A stretch of 64,000 nt of DNA from Actinomadura sp. J1-007 (GCF_009793335.1 NZ_WING01000003.1:62001-126000), one strand, 5' to 3'; shown: positions 8,568 through 17,225, counted from the stretch's first letter. Translations and numbers: made by a program. Notes: a model not told the origin generated them from the letters alone.

Positions 8568-9356
8568 TCAGGCGCGGTGGGCTGTGACGATCCAGGCGCG
8601 CGAGTCGAAATACACGCCGCTGTCGGTGCTGTGGGCGGCGAGGGTGGCGTGTAGTCGCGCGCGTGCCTGCTCGACCGTCGCGGCATCGAGGGTGGCGAGC
8701 AGTTCCTTGTCCCAGAGGCGGAGCACGTTATCGAACGCGGTGGCGGTGTCCGGGCCGTAGTAAACGGGTTCGCGCACGTCGGTGAAGCCGACTTCCGTGA
8801 ATCCTGCCGCCGTCAGAGTGCCTTCGGTGATGGACGGGTCCGCGAGCGAGAACGGGTCTGGAACGCGGGCGGGAGGGGCGGGTTCGGGCATCGCGGCGGG
8901 ACGGGGCTGGCGGATCGCGGAGGCCCATTCGTTGCGTTCGCGGTCCTGCCAGACCAGCAGCACCAGACGCGCTGCGGGGCGCAGAGCACGGGCGATATTG
9001 GTGAACGCGGCGACCGGATCAGCGAAGAACATCGTCCCGAACCTGCTGATGGCGAGATCGTAGTGCGCCGGCGGGAAAGGGTGAACCTGGGCGTCCGCCT
9101 GCTGGTAGGCGATGTTGGTCAGCCCCTGGCCATCACTCAGCCGACGGGCCCGTTCGAGCATTCGCGCGGACGGGTCGACGCCCACCGCGCTTCCGTTGAC
9201 GGCGGCGCGGGCGGCCTCGCGTGTGGACTGGCCCGTCCCGCAGCCGATGTCGAGCACACGGTCGTGGGAGCCGACGCGGGCGGCGGCGCGGAACAGTTCG
9301 TTGTGCTGACGCAACTCCGCGTCGTAGTCGAACACGTCGGTCTGCTCGGACGTCAC
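8568..9356 (-). CDS. Class I SAM-dependent methyltransferase
   Basis: 262 residues. The SAM site is textbook: VLDIGCGTGQSTREAA (motif I), AVGVDPSARML (motif II), DAQVHPF, and FDLAISRFGTMFF-type motif IV with ARALRPAARLVLLVW (motif VI). The N-terminus (FDYDAELRQHNELFRAAARV) is typical of UbiE/Menaquinone-like small-molecule methyltransferases. GTG start preceded by AGGA; this GTG also overlaps the stop of the upstream TetR gene as read here (GTGA). Substrate unknown. The pair faces an exporter, suggesting resistance by modification and efflux. Confidence 0.85.
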   Translation of the reverse strand: MTSEQTDVFDYDAELRQHNELFRAAARVGSHDRVLDIGCGTGQSTREAARAAVNGSAVGVDPSARMLERARRLSDGQGLTNIAYQQADAQVHPFPPAHYDLAISRFGTMFFADPVAAFTNIARALRPAARLVLLVWQDRERNEWASAIRQPRPAAMPEPAPPARVPDPFSLADPSITEGTLTAAGFTEVGFTDVREPVYYGPDTATAFDNVLRLWDKELLATLDAATVEQARARLHATLAAHSTDSGVYFDSRAWIVTAHRA

Positions 9357-9997
9357 TGTCCTGCGTCCTTTCGATCGATGTCCCGCTTCGGCGAAGCGCG
9401 GCCCGGGGCCGGGCCGGGGGCCGGGTGGGGACCGTGGTCAGCGGAGGAGGGGGAGGAAGATCGTGTCGACGATCTCTTCGAGGACGTGGTCGGGCACGGG
9501 GCGAAGGTCGTGAGGAACTCGTGGCGCAGCAGGTCGAAGGGCAGCGACTTGATGCGCCGGGTGAGGCGTTCCGGTCTGATCTCGCCGCGGTCGACGGCGC
9601 GTTCGAAGAGGGTGTCGGCGGTCTTGTCGCGGGCCGCGGCGAACAGGTCGCCGGGGCCGGCGCCGGTCTCCTGGTAGTAGCCGGCGAGCTGCACGCTCAT
9701 GACCGTCACGAGCTGGACGCGGGTGGCGTTGATCTCCCGCATCAGGGTGAGGACGTCCTCCCGCAGGCTGCCCGTGTCGGGCGCGTCGATGCGGGACTCC
9801 TCCAGGATGTGGGCGATGGCCGCCCGCACGAGCTGGTCGCGGTCGGACCAGCGGCGGTAGAGGACCGAAGGGCTGGTGCCCGCCCGCTGGACGACGGCGT
9901 CCATGGTGAACCTGGCGTAACCGCTCTCGGTGAGCTCTTCCCAGGCCGCATCGAGGAGCGCCTTCTCCAGTACCGCCCCGCGGCGCCGCTCCGGCAT
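9353..9997 (-). CDS. TetR family regulator, C-terminus frameshifted
   Basis: The TetR DNA-binding domain is complete (ALLDAAWEELTESGYARFTMDAV, then TSPSVLYRRWSDRDQLV), followed by the ligand domain to RHEFLTT. After that the read sequence turns into a serine/proline-rich tail (PTTSSKRSSTRSSS). The next frame instead gives DLRPVPDHVLEEIVDTIFLPL and a stop at 9438-9440, which is the normal family ending. One missing base near 9505 therefore probably shifts the end. GGGAGG lies five bases before ATG. It is divergent from a DHA2 exporter, with overlapping palindromes between them. Confidence 0.8.
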   Translation of the reverse strand: MPERRRGAVLEKALLDAAWEELTESGYARFTMDAVVQRAGTSPSVLYRRWSDRDQLVRAAIAHILEESRIDAPDTGSLREDVLTLMREINATRVQLVTVMSVQLAGYYQETGAGPGDLFAAARDKTADTLFERAVDRGEIRPERLTRRIKSLPFDLLRHEFLTTFAPCPTTSSKRSSTRSSSPSSADHGPHPAPGPAPGRASPKRDIDRKDAGQ

Positions 9998-10011
9998 CCG
10001 TACCTCCCTTG

Positions 10012-10062
10012 GATAGATTTGCCTATCTTAACGTAGCGCCCTACGCTGGCGGCATAAGATAG
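10012..10062. promoter_or_regulatory. TetR operator candidates upstream of DHA2 exporter
   Basis: CTATCTTA (10023-10030) and TAAGATAG (10055-10062) form a perfect 8-bp inverted repeat. Between them lies CGTAG-CGCC-CTACG (10032-10045), and GATAG (10012-10016) pairs with the CTATC of the first arm. The nested symmetry in the 90-base gap between divergent tetR and the exporter is what a TetR dimer pair would bind. Confidence 0.55.
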
Positions 10063-10087
10063 AGTCGTCTCTCTTAGGAGCTGCCCG

Positions 10088-11565
10088 ATGAGCACTTCCC
10101 ACGGGCCCGGACCCGCGCAGGCGGACCCGGACCGCATAGATCCCGCCCTGTGGCGGATGGCGTTCACGATCATCGTCGGCACCCTCGCCGTCGTCTTCGA
10201 CTCCACCATCGTCACCGTCGCCCTGAACGACCTGGCCAAGGCGTTCCACGCCCCGCTGGCCACGATCCAGTGGGTCAGCACCGCCTACCTGCTGGCCCTG
10301 TTCGTCACCATCCCGATCGCCGGATGGGCCCAGTCGCGGCTCGGCGGCAAGCGGCTGTGGATCGCCGCGCTGGGCCTGTTCCTGCTCGGCTCGGTCCTGT
10401 GCGCGGTGGCGTGGAACGCCACCAGCCTCATCGCCTTCCGCGCCGTCCAGGGCGTCGGCGGCGGCGTCATGATGCCGCTCATGGCCACGCTGGTCATGCA
10501 GGCCGCCAAGGGCCGCAACATCGGCAAGATCATGGCCACGGTCACCCTGCCCACCGCGCTCGGCCCCATCCTCGGCCCGGTGCTGGGGGCGCCATCCTGA
10601 GCCTGGCCGACTGGCGCTGGATCTTCCTGGTCAACATCCCGTTCTGCGTCGTCGGCGGCTGGCTCGCCTGGCGCAACCTGCCCGACGACCGTCCCGCCTC
10701 GGACCGTCCCCGCGCCCGCCTGGACGTCGTCGGCCTGCTCCTGCTCTCCCCCGGCGTCGCCGCCGTCGTCTACGGGCTGTCGCGGGTCGAGGGCAGCACG
10801 GGCGGCTTCGCCAGCGCCGAGGTGCTCGTACCGCTGGTCGGCGGGCTCGCCCTGGTCGGCGGCTTCACCGCCTGGGCGCTGACCCGCACCTCCGGCGCCC
10901 TGGTCAACCTGCGGCTGTTCCGCCACCGCGCGCTGGCCTCCGCCTCCGCCCTGGGGTTCCTGTCCGGGGCCACCCTGTACGGGGCGATGCTGCTGCTGCC
11001 GCTGTACTTCCAGCAGGTACGCGGACAGGACGCCCTCGGCGCCGGGATGCTCCTCATCCCGCAGGGCATCGGCGCGCTCATCGCACGCACCCGGGCCGGC
11101 CACTACACCGACCAGCTCGGCCCCCGCTGGGTCGCGTTCGCCGGATTCGCCCTGGCCACCGCGGGCACCGTGCCGTTCGCCTTCGCCACCGCCGACACCA
11201 GCAAGGTGCTGCTCATGGCCGCGCTGGTCGTACGCGGCATCGGCGTGGCCACCGCGGTCGTCCCGCTCACCGGCGCCGCCTTCTTCGGCCTCGGGCACCG
11301 GGACATCCCCGACGCCAGCATCATCTCCCGCGTCGCCCAGCAGGTCGGCGGCTCGGTGGGCACCGCCGTGCTCGCCGTCATCCTCCAGCACACCACCGGC
11401 GGCGCCCGCACCCAGAGCGCCATGGCCGACGGCTTCGACGACGCCTTCTGGTGGTCGGTCGCGTTCACCACCGTCGCCGTCCCGCTGTGCCTGCTCCTGC
11501 CCGGCCGCCCCAAGCCGCCCGCCCCCGCCGACACAACGGAGAGCGAAGCCGTCGCCCGCACCTAG
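10088..11565 (+). pseudogene. DHA2-type MFS multidrug exporter, single frameshift at a G5 run
   Basis: The N-terminal part has the DHA2 signature VVFDSTIVTVALNDLAKAF and motif A GWAQSRLGGKRLW, then motif C TLPTALGPILGPVLG. It is cut by a stop immediately after a GGGGG run at 10585-10589. In the next frame the protein continues GAILSLADWRWIFLVNIP, the standard continuation of this family, through about ten more helices to the end. Adding one G restores a roughly 490-residue, 14-helix proton antiporter. It is divergent from tetR and starts after TTAGGAG. It probably exports the ligand of that repressor. Confidence 0.8.
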
Positions 11566-11617
11566 CCGCGCGGTATCGCGCAGCCGGATCGGCCTGCCGC
11601 CTTCACCGGGCCCGTGA

Positions 11618-11767
11618 AGATGGGCTCCGCGCGAGATCGACGCGGCGCTCGCCGCAGGCGGCACGCTGGTCAGCCTGGTCAGCGACGCGGAGGCGCCGAG
11701 CTTCTGGGTGCTCGCCAACCCCGAAGGCAACCGAGTCTGCCTCTGCACCTGGCAGGACCGCGGCTGA
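11618..11767 (+). pseudogene. Glyoxalase/VOC protein, C-terminal remnant
   Basis: A short open stretch encodes EIDAALAAGGTLVS followed by DAEAPSFWVLANPEGN and RVCLCTWQDRG before TGA. This is the last strand region of a VOC-fold (glyoxalase-like) protein, including the PSFWVLxxPEGN element that carries the final metal or substrate side chain. An in-frame TGA lies directly upstream and no start codon is present, so it is a scar of a lost gene. It sits between the exporter and a TetR gene. Confidence 0.6.
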
Positions 11768-11828
11768 TACCCACTGACACCCGTCCCCGGCCGGACGGCT
11801 GGGGCCGCTTCCGCCGGGCCGTGTGCCG

Positions 11829-12368
11829 TTACGGGGCGATGCCCAGGGCCGCGCAGGCGCCGTCGACGGCCGCGCGGCGGAGCTCGTCCTCCGGTACGTC
11901 GGGGAACTGGATCGTGCAGTCCTGGATGCCGCCGAAGGCGATCACGGCGCGGGTGGCCTGCGCCAGCGTGGGTTCGGGGCCGTACAGCAGCTTGACCAGC
12001 CGTTCGCGCCAGTCCAGCACGAGATCGATCACGCCGAGGTCGGCGAGGGTGGTCAGCTCGCTGAGCATGAGGACGATCTCTTTGCGGTGGCGGTAGTGGA
12101 AGTCGAAGTAGCCCTCCAGCAGGGCGCGGGGCTTGACCTCGGCCAGCGCCTCCTGACCCGCCAGGAACGCCTTCTCCTCGTCGAGGATCGGCTGCACGAT
12201 GCTGCGGACGAGTTCCTCGCGCGAGGAGAAGTGGTAGTAGAGCGCCGGTTTGGTGATGCCCAGCCGGTCGGCGATGTCCTGAAGGCTCGTCCGCTGCACG
12301 CCCTGCTTGGCGAACAGCTCGCGCGCGACCTCCTGGATCCGCTGCTTGGTGTCAGAGGGCCGCCGCAT
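11829..12368 (-). CDS. TetR family regulator (represses divergent monooxygenase)
   Basis: 179 residues. The helix-turn-helix is clear: RIQEVARELFAKQGVQRTSLQDIADRLGITKPALYYHFSSREELV (residues 9-53). An all-helical ligand domain follows. Its start lies only about 17 bases from an 18-bp perfect inverted repeat that also lies before the divergent flavin monooxygenase gene, so it almost certainly represses that gene and itself. No strong ribosome site is seen before ATG. Confidence 0.88.
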   Translation of the reverse strand: MRRPSDTKQRIQEVARELFAKQGVQRTSLQDIADRLGITKPALYYHFSSREELVRSIVQPILDEEKAFLAGQEALAEVKPRALLEGYFDFHYRHRKEIVLMLSELTTLADLGVIDLVLDWRERLVKLLYGPEPTLAQATRAVIAFGGIQDCTIQFPDVPEDELRRAAVDGACAALGIAP

Positions 12369-12384
12369 GCGGCCAGCCTATCTG

Positions 12385-12430
12385 ACTTAACGATAGGTAA
12401 GTCCTGGCCTATACTTACCTATCGTTAAGT
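12385..12430. promoter_or_regulatory. 18-bp perfect inverted repeat, TetR operator
   Basis: ACTTAACGATAGGTAAGT (12385-12402) and its exact reverse complement (12413-12430) are separated by ten bases. Each arm is itself a partial palindrome (ACTTA...TAAGT), so the array can be read as two adjacent TetR half-site pairs. It fills the gap between the tetR gene and the flavin monooxygenase gene. The right arm runs almost into the AAGGAGG ribosome site of the enzyme gene. Confidence 0.8.
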
Positions 12431-12444
12431 AAGGAGGCAGGCTC

Positions 12445-13677
12445 ATGCGGATCCTCATCTCCGGCGCCAGCGTCGCCGGTCCGGTCCTGGCGTACTGGCT
12501 CACCAGGCACGGCTTCTCCGTCACCGTCGTCGAACGCGCCCCGGCCCTGCGCAAGACCGGCGGCCACGCGGTCGACCTGTTCCGGCCCGCCATGGACATC
12601 TCCGAGAAGATGGGCGTGCTCCCGCGCGTCGAGGAACGGGCCACCGGCGCCGACCGGATGACCGTCCACCGGGAGGGCTCGCGGCGTCCCGTCCGGGTGG
12701 ACCTGTCCAAGATCTTCGGCGCCGCGTCCGACCGGCACGTCGAGATCATGCGGGACGACCTGAGCGAGATCTACTACGACGCCGGGCGCGACGGCGTCGA
12801 GTACGTCTTCGACGACTCGATCACCGCGATCTCCCCCGACGGCGAGGTGCGGTTCGAGAACGCCGCGCCGCGCCGCTTCGACCTCGTCGTCGGCGCGGAC
12901 GGGCTGCACTCCAACGTGCGCCGCCTCGTCTTCGGCGAGGAGTCCGCCTTCAGCGCCTTCATCGGGGCCTACCTCGGGGTGCTGACCCTGCCCAACCTCT
13001 CCGGCCTCGACGGGGAGCTGCTCCTCCACGTCGGCGTCGGCCGCACCGCCGGCATGTACGGCGCGCGGCACCGCGGCGACGCGCGGGCGCTGTTCCTGTT
13101 CCGCAGCGAGCGCGAACTCGACTGCCACCACCGCGACGTGCCCCGGCAGAAGGAGCTGCTGCGCGGCGCGTTCGCCGGGATGCACCCCGACGTGGACCGC
13201 TGGCTGGACGAGCTCGACCGCACCCCGGCGTTCTACTTCGACTCGATCACCCAGCTCCGCCTGGACACCTGGTCGCGGGGAAGGACGGCGCTCGTCGGCG
13301 ACGCCGGCTACTGCCCCGGCCCGGCCGTCGGCGGCAGCACCACCCTGGCCGTCGTCGGCGCGTACGTCCTCGCCGGGGAGCTGGCACGGGCGGGCGGCGA
13401 CCACGAGCGCGCGTTCCCCGCCTACGAGCGCGCGATGGCCGAGCACGCACGCGGCAGCCGCGCGGCCGCGCTGAGCGCCGCGAAGACCCTGATCCCCACC
13501 TCCCGCCTCGGCGTCTGGGGACTGGCCCAGGGCGCCCGGCTGATCTCCGCCCTGCCCGCCGGCCCCAGCCGCGCCCTCCTCCGCCTCACCACCAAGAGCG
13601 CACGCGTCTTCAACTCCATGGCCATCGACGACTACGAGCCGTTCCCCGCCGCGTCAGAGGATCGCGCGGCAGGCTGA
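12445..13677 (+). CDS. FAD-dependent aromatic monooxygenase (PHBH fold)
   Basis: 410 residues of a group A flavoprotein hydroxylase. The FAD GxGxxG region reads LISGASVAGPVLAYWL. The DG motif is DLVVGADGLHSNVRR and the GD motif is ALVGDAGYCPGPAVGGSTTLA. An NAD(P)H-dependent hydroxylation of an aromatic or antibiotic-like substrate is expected. AAGGAGG lies eight bases before ATG. The divergent TetR and its operator make expression inducible, probably by the substrate. The 3' end overlaps the convergent sigma-factor gene by 46 bases. Confidence 0.88.
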   Translation: MRILISGASVAGPVLAYWLTRHGFSVTVVERAPALRKTGGHAVDLFRPAMDISEKMGVLPRVEERATGADRMTVHREGSRRPVRVDLSKIFGAASDRHVEIMRDDLSEIYYDAGRDGVEYVFDDSITAISPDGEVRFENAAPRRFDLVVGADGLHSNVRRLVFGEESAFSAFIGAYLGVLTLPNLSGLDGELLLHVGVGRTAGMYGARHRGDARALFLFRSERELDCHHRDVPRQKELLRGAFAGMHPDVDRWLDELDRTPAFYFDSITQLRLDTWSRGRTALVGDAGYCPGPAVGGSTTLAVVGAYVLAGELARAGGDHERAFPAYERAMAEHARGSRAAALSAAKTLIPTSRLGVWGLAQGARLISALPAGPSRALLRLTTKSARVFNSMAIDDYEPFPAASEDRAAG

Positions 13678-14597
13678 GCCGGGCCCGCGGATCGGCGTTC
13701 CGCCTGGTGAGGACCGTCCTCCATCGGCCGCCGGTCCGTTGGCGCGTCGGCGGGGAGAACGACGATGTCGAGGGTCCGGACGCGTTCGGGGTCGGTGTCG
13801 ATGTCGATGCGGGTGATCTTCTCGTCGACGGTGAAGGTGATGACCGCCTTGGGTCGGCCCAGGTGCGACCAAACGGCCGCCGGAACGCCGTCCACCAGCG
13901 CGAGCCGGGCGGCCTGGGCCCGTCCGGCGAAGAAGGCCGCCACCTCCTGGCCGCCGCGGAGGTCGCCGGCGACGGCGTCCGGATCGAGCAGTTCGAGCAG
14001 GGCGGCGAAATCCCCGCCCCGGGAGGCGGCGAGGAAGGCTTCGATGATCTCCCGCTTCGCCGATCGCGCGGCGTCGGACGCGCCCGCCGCCCCTTGCACC
14101 CGGCGCCGGGCGCGGCTGGCGATCTGCCGGGCCGCCGTCGGGGAACGGTCGATGATGCCGCCGATCTCGGCGAACGACACGGCGAAGACGTCGTGCAGGA
14201 CGAACGCGAGCCGTTCGGCCGGAGCCAGCGCGTCCAGCACCACCATCAGCGCGACGCCGACCGAATCGGCCAGCAGCGCCTCGTCCTCAGGGCCGTCCTG
14301 CCCGTTCGGACGGATGCTCGCGTGCCGCGCGTGCGGTTCGGCCGGCAGCGCCCCGGCGGGCTCCTCGGGCCGGATCCGGCGTGCTTCGAGCATGTTCAGG
14401 CAGACCCGGGCGACGATCGTCGTCAGCCACCCTCCCGGGTTCTCCACCTGGCCGGTGTCGGCGCGGCTGACCCGCAGCCACGCCTCCTGCACCGCGTCCT
14501 CGGCCTCGCCGGGCGAGCCGAGCATCCGGTACGCCACCGCGTGCAAGCGGTCCTGGTGCTCGGCGAACCGCTCGCGCACCCAATCCTGCTCGTCCAT
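13632..14597 (-). CDS. ECF41-type RNA polymerase sigma factor (SigJ-like)
   Basis: 321 residues. Sigma region 2 reads RLHAVAYRMLGSPGEAEDAVQEAWLRV, and region 4 reads LDALAPAERLAFVLHDVFAVSFAEIGGIIDRSP. A C-terminal SnoaL-like domain (from about residue 185, EIIEAFLAASRGGDFAALLELLDPDAV) marks the ECF41 group, in which this extension tunes activity in place of a separate anti-sigma. GGAGG lies nine bases before ATG. ECF41 factors usually control a neighbouring gene; here two VOC genes are divergent. Confidence 0.88.
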   Translation of the reverse strand: MDEQDWVRERFAEHQDRLHAVAYRMLGSPGEAEDAVQEAWLRVSRADTGQVENPGGWLTTIVARVCLNMLEARRIRPEEPAGALPAEPHARHASIRPNGQDGPEDEALLADSVGVALMVVLDALAPAERLAFVLHDVFAVSFAEIGGIIDRSPTAARQIASRARRRVQGAAGASDAARSAKREIIEAFLAASRGGDFAALLELLDPDAVAGDLRGGQEVAAFFAGRAQAARLALVDGVPAAVWSHLGRPKAVITFTVDEKITRIDIDTDPERVRTLDIVVLPADAPTDRRPMEDGPHQAERRSAGPAQPAARSSDAAGNGS

Positions 14598-14725
14598 CTG
14601 TCACATTCCTCCGTTCGGCCGGTCATTACTGATTGACCGGTGAACAGGCGCCGATGTGACGGCCCTGGCCGTCCGGCCTGCCGGTCCAGACGGTACGACC
14701 ACATCGAGCATCAAGGAGACAGGCC

Positions 14726-15139
14726 ATGAAAGCGCACGTCAGTTCGATCCTCCTGGGCGTCCGGGACATGGAGGCGTCCAAGCGGTTCTACACCGAAGGG
14801 CTCGGCTGGAAGGTCAAGGACGACTACGGCATCTCGGTGTTCTTCGAGTCGGATGGAGCCTCGCCCGTCGGGTTCTACAGCCGCGACGGACTGGCCGACC
14901 AGGTGGGCACCAGCCCCGAGGGCAGCGGCTTCAGCGGACTGGTCCTCACCTACGTCGTCCGCAGCGAGGCGCGGGTGGACGAGATCATCGCCGAGGCGCG
15001 GAAGGCCGGCGCCACGATCCTCAAGCCCGCCGGCGCCCTGCCCTGGGGCGGGTACGGCGGCACCTTCGCGGACCCGGACGGCTACATCTGGAGCCTCGGC
15101 TACAGCGCCCACGGAACCGACCAGCCGTACGCGGAATAG
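14726..15139 (+). CDS. VOC family (glyoxalase-like) protein
   Basis: 137 residues. It has the paired beta-alpha-beta modules of the vicinal-oxygen-chelate fold: SSILLGVRDMEASKRFYTEGLGWKV at the start and GGYGGTFADPDGYIWSLGY at the end. Such proteins act as dioxygenases, lyases or antibiotic-binding resistance proteins; no specific subtype is recognised. AAGGAGA lies before ATG. It is the first of two tandem VOC genes transcribed away from the ECF41 sigma gene and is a likely target of it. Confidence 0.85.
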   Translation: MKAHVSSILLGVRDMEASKRFYTEGLGWKVKDDYGISVFFESDGASPVGFYSRDGLADQVGTSPEGSGFSGLVLTYVVRSEARVDEIIAEARKAGATILKPAGALPWGGYGGTFADPDGYIWSLGYSAHGTDQPYAE

Positions 15140-15197
15140 CCCCCGCCCGGCCCGTTCGGGCGGCGGGTGCCTCCACCGAGACCACTGGGAGAGAACC

Positions 15198-15587
15198 GTG
15201 TCACTGCGAATGAGCACCATCATGCTCGGCGTCAAGGATCTGGCCCGCGCCAAGGAGTTCTATGAGGCGCTGGGCTGCAAGGCCGACAAGGAGGCCCGCC
15301 ATTTCGTCTCGTTCGACCTGGGCGAGGGATCATCGCGGCTGGCGCTCTACGAATGGGAGGCAGCGGCGCAGGACGCCGGTGTCTCCGCGCAGGGCTCCGG
15401 GTTCCGCGGCGCTTCGTTCCACTTCAGCCCCGACTCCAGGGAGGTCGTGGACGAGATGATGCGCAATGCGGTGGCCGCCGGCGGCAGCGTGGTCAAGGAG
15501 GCGGCCGCCGCACCGTGGGGCGGGTACTTCGGCTATTTCAGCGACCCGGACGGCTACCTGTGGAAGGTCACCACCTACGCCTCCTGA
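15198..15587 (+). CDS. VOC family (glyoxalase-like) protein
   Basis: 129 residues, a paralogue of the preceding gene: STIMLGVKDLARAKEFYEALGCK at the start and WGGYFGYFSDPDGYLWKVTTY at the end. The two share the same fold order and near-identical last motif, so a local duplication is likely. GTG start with GGGAGAGA six to ten bases upstream; an internal ATG four codons later is possible. A strong 14-bp hairpin follows the stop, ending this transcription unit. Confidence 0.82.
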   Translation: MSLRMSTIMLGVKDLARAKEFYEALGCKADKEARHFVSFDLGEGSSRLALYEWEAAAQDAGVSAQGSGFRGASFHFSPDSREVVDEMMRNAVAAGGSVVKEAAAAPWGGYFGYFSDPDGYLWKVTTYAS

Positions 15588-15640
15588 CCCCGCACTGACG
15601 ACCGGGCGGCAAGCCCTTCGCTTTCTGGCCCGGGAAGTGA

Positions 15641-15673
15641 AGCCGCGGCGGGCCCGAGTGGCCCGCCGCGGCT
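15641..15673. terminator. 14-bp perfect hairpin, bidirectional terminator
   Basis: AGCCGCGGCGGGCC and its exact reverse complement flank a CGAGT loop. The hairpin lies between the stop of the second VOC gene and the stop of the convergent DUF1062 gene, so it can terminate both. No U-tract follows, as is usual in actinomycetes. Confidence 0.85.
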
Positions 15674-15682
15674 ATATCCCCG

Positions 15683-16243
15683 CTAGTCCCCCGCCAGCAC
15701 GGTGAAGGTGAATCCGGCGGTTCTCGAACGACGCAGCGGAACGTCGCTCTTGACCCGGCGCAGCACCTCGTTCCTGCTGAGGCCGAGCCCTTGCGCGATG
15801 AGCCGTTCGGGGCGGACCGGTACCGGATCGTCGAAGACGACCTCCACCTTGAACGGCCACGCATCGTCCAGCCAGGTGGACGGGACGTCCAGCCGCCAGG
15901 CGCCCGTCCAGTCCAGCGTGAAGCGGTTGCGGCGGGCGAGCACCGGATCCAGCAGCGTGGACGCCACCAATTCCGGATCGTTGACGCGGTAGCCGTGGAG
16001 CACGGCCTGATCGAACGACCTGACCGGTGTTCGCTCGTGCACGGTGAGCTTGCTGGTCCGTTCGCAGGACACGCAGCGGACCAGCAGCCACGCGTCCAGC
16101 AGCTTGCCGTTGGCGTTGACGCGGAACCTGCCCTCGCCGGTGGTGGCGGACTCCGAACGGCAGTCCGCGCACCGCAGCGACAGCAGGGGCAGCCTGGTCC
16201 GGCGAACGGTCCAGGGCAGCACGGTATGAGGTTGTGAAGACAT
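15683..16243 (-). CDS. DUF1062 domain protein
   Basis: 186 residues. It starts SSQPHTVLPWTVRRTRLPLL, then CADCRSES and VRCVSCERTSK (two CxxC pairs that could hold zinc), and ends RNEVLRRVKSDVPLRRSRTAGFTFTV. This is the DUF1062 pattern, small proteins of unknown function found mostly as single genes. It is convergent with the VOC genes. The start is the first ATG, with no strong ribosome site. Confidence 0.8.
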   Translation of the reverse strand: MSSQPHTVLPWTVRRTRLPLLSLRCADCRSESATTGEGRFRVNANGKLLDAWLLVRCVSCERTSKLTVHERTPVRSFDQAVLHGYRVNDPELVASTLLDPVLARRNRFTLDWTGAWRLDVPSTWLDDAWPFKVEVVFDDPVPVRPERLIAQGLGLSRNEVLRRVKSDVPLRRSRTAGFTFTVLAGD

Positions 16244-16324
16244 GCTCTCTCAAGACCTGACACGAGGCCGATTGCGCGCGGCCTCAAGCGCTGAATGCCT
16301 GGGCGCACATGGGCAGCCCGGCAG

Positions 16325-16344
16325 AGCCGACGGGAGCGTCGGCT
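16325..16344. terminator. Short hairpin, possible terminator
   Basis: AGCCGAC and GTCGGCT (7 bp, loop GGGAGC) lie about 145 bases beyond the stop of the leftward two-domain VOC gene. A weak candidate for its terminator. The rest of the 245-base gap shows nothing else. Confidence 0.3.
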
Positions 16345-16487
16345 ACGGGTGAGCGGAAGAAGGTGTCAGATCTGAAGAGCAGGCGGGGTCACGCGGTTTC
16401 GTCCTTTGTCTTCACTGCGACAGGCCGCAGGCAATCTACGGCAACGGCAGGGAAGGGCTCAAACGGCTTTCCGACCGAGATCCCCGG

Positions 16488-17225
16488 TCAGCCCCGTCCG
16501 AGCACGCAGAACTCGTTGCCCTCCGGGTCGGCCATGACCTTCCACGAGACATCGCCCTGGCCGACGTCGGCGAACCTCGCGCCGAGCCCCTCCAGCCGGG
16601 CCACCTCCGCCGCCTGGTCACCACCGGTGTGCGGCAGCACGTCGAGATGGACGCGGTTCCACACGATCTGCGCGTCGGGCGTGCGGACGAACTCCAGGTA
16701 CGGGCCGACCCCCAAGGGCGAACGGAACACCGCGCGCTCGTCGGTCACCTCGTGCAGGGTCCAGTCGATCGCCTCGTCCCAGAACCGGGCCATCGCCCGC
16801 GGATCCGAGCAGGCGACCGCCACGCGGGCGATCTGCCCGGTGTCCTTGTAGATCTCCTGGGGCTCCAGCACGCCGAACAGGTTGCCCTCCGGGTCGGTCA
16901 GGGCCGTCCACGCGACATCGCCCTGCCCCACGTCCGCGGGCGTCGCACCGAGTTCCTTCAAACGCGCGACCAACTCCGCGTGGTGGGCCTCGGAGGTGGT
17001 GGCGAGATCGAGGCGCGCGCGGTACTTCACCGTTTCGGGGTCCGGGACGGTGACGAAGTCGATGTAGAAAGCGGCGGGGTCCGGCCAGACGAAGCCCTTG
17101 GGCTCCAGGTTGGTCACACCGGGACCCTCACTGGACATACCCCAGCCGAGGACGTCCGCCCAGAACCGGCCGAGCGCCGAGTCGTTCCGAGCCTTGATGT
17201 TCACGTGAACAAGTTGCAATGCCAT
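16488..17225 (-). CDS. Two-domain VOC family protein
   Basis: 245 residues with two tandem glyoxalase-like domains. Domain 1 begins LQLVHVNIKARNDSALGRFW and ends DVGQGDVAWTALTDPEGNLF. Domain 2 begins RVAVACSDPRAMARFWDEA and ends DVGQGDVSWKVMADPEGNEF. The repeated DVGQGDV.W...DPEGN element shows the internal duplication. The usual annotation is VOC/glyoxalase of unknown substrate. The ATG of MALQLVHVN fits the family N-terminus; longer readings add an arginine-rich leader. Confidence 0.85.
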   Translation of the reverse strand: MALQLVHVNIKARNDSALGRFWADVLGWGMSSEGPGVTNLEPKGFVWPDPAAFYIDFVTVPDPETVKYRARLDLATTSEAHHAELVARLKELGATPADVGQGDVAWTALTDPEGNLFGVLEPQEIYKDTGQIARVAVACSDPRAMARFWDEAIDWTLHEVTDERAVFRSPLGVGPYLEFVRTPDAQIVWNRVHLDVLPHTGGDQAAEVARLEGLGARFADVGQGDVSWKVMADPEGNEFCVLGRG

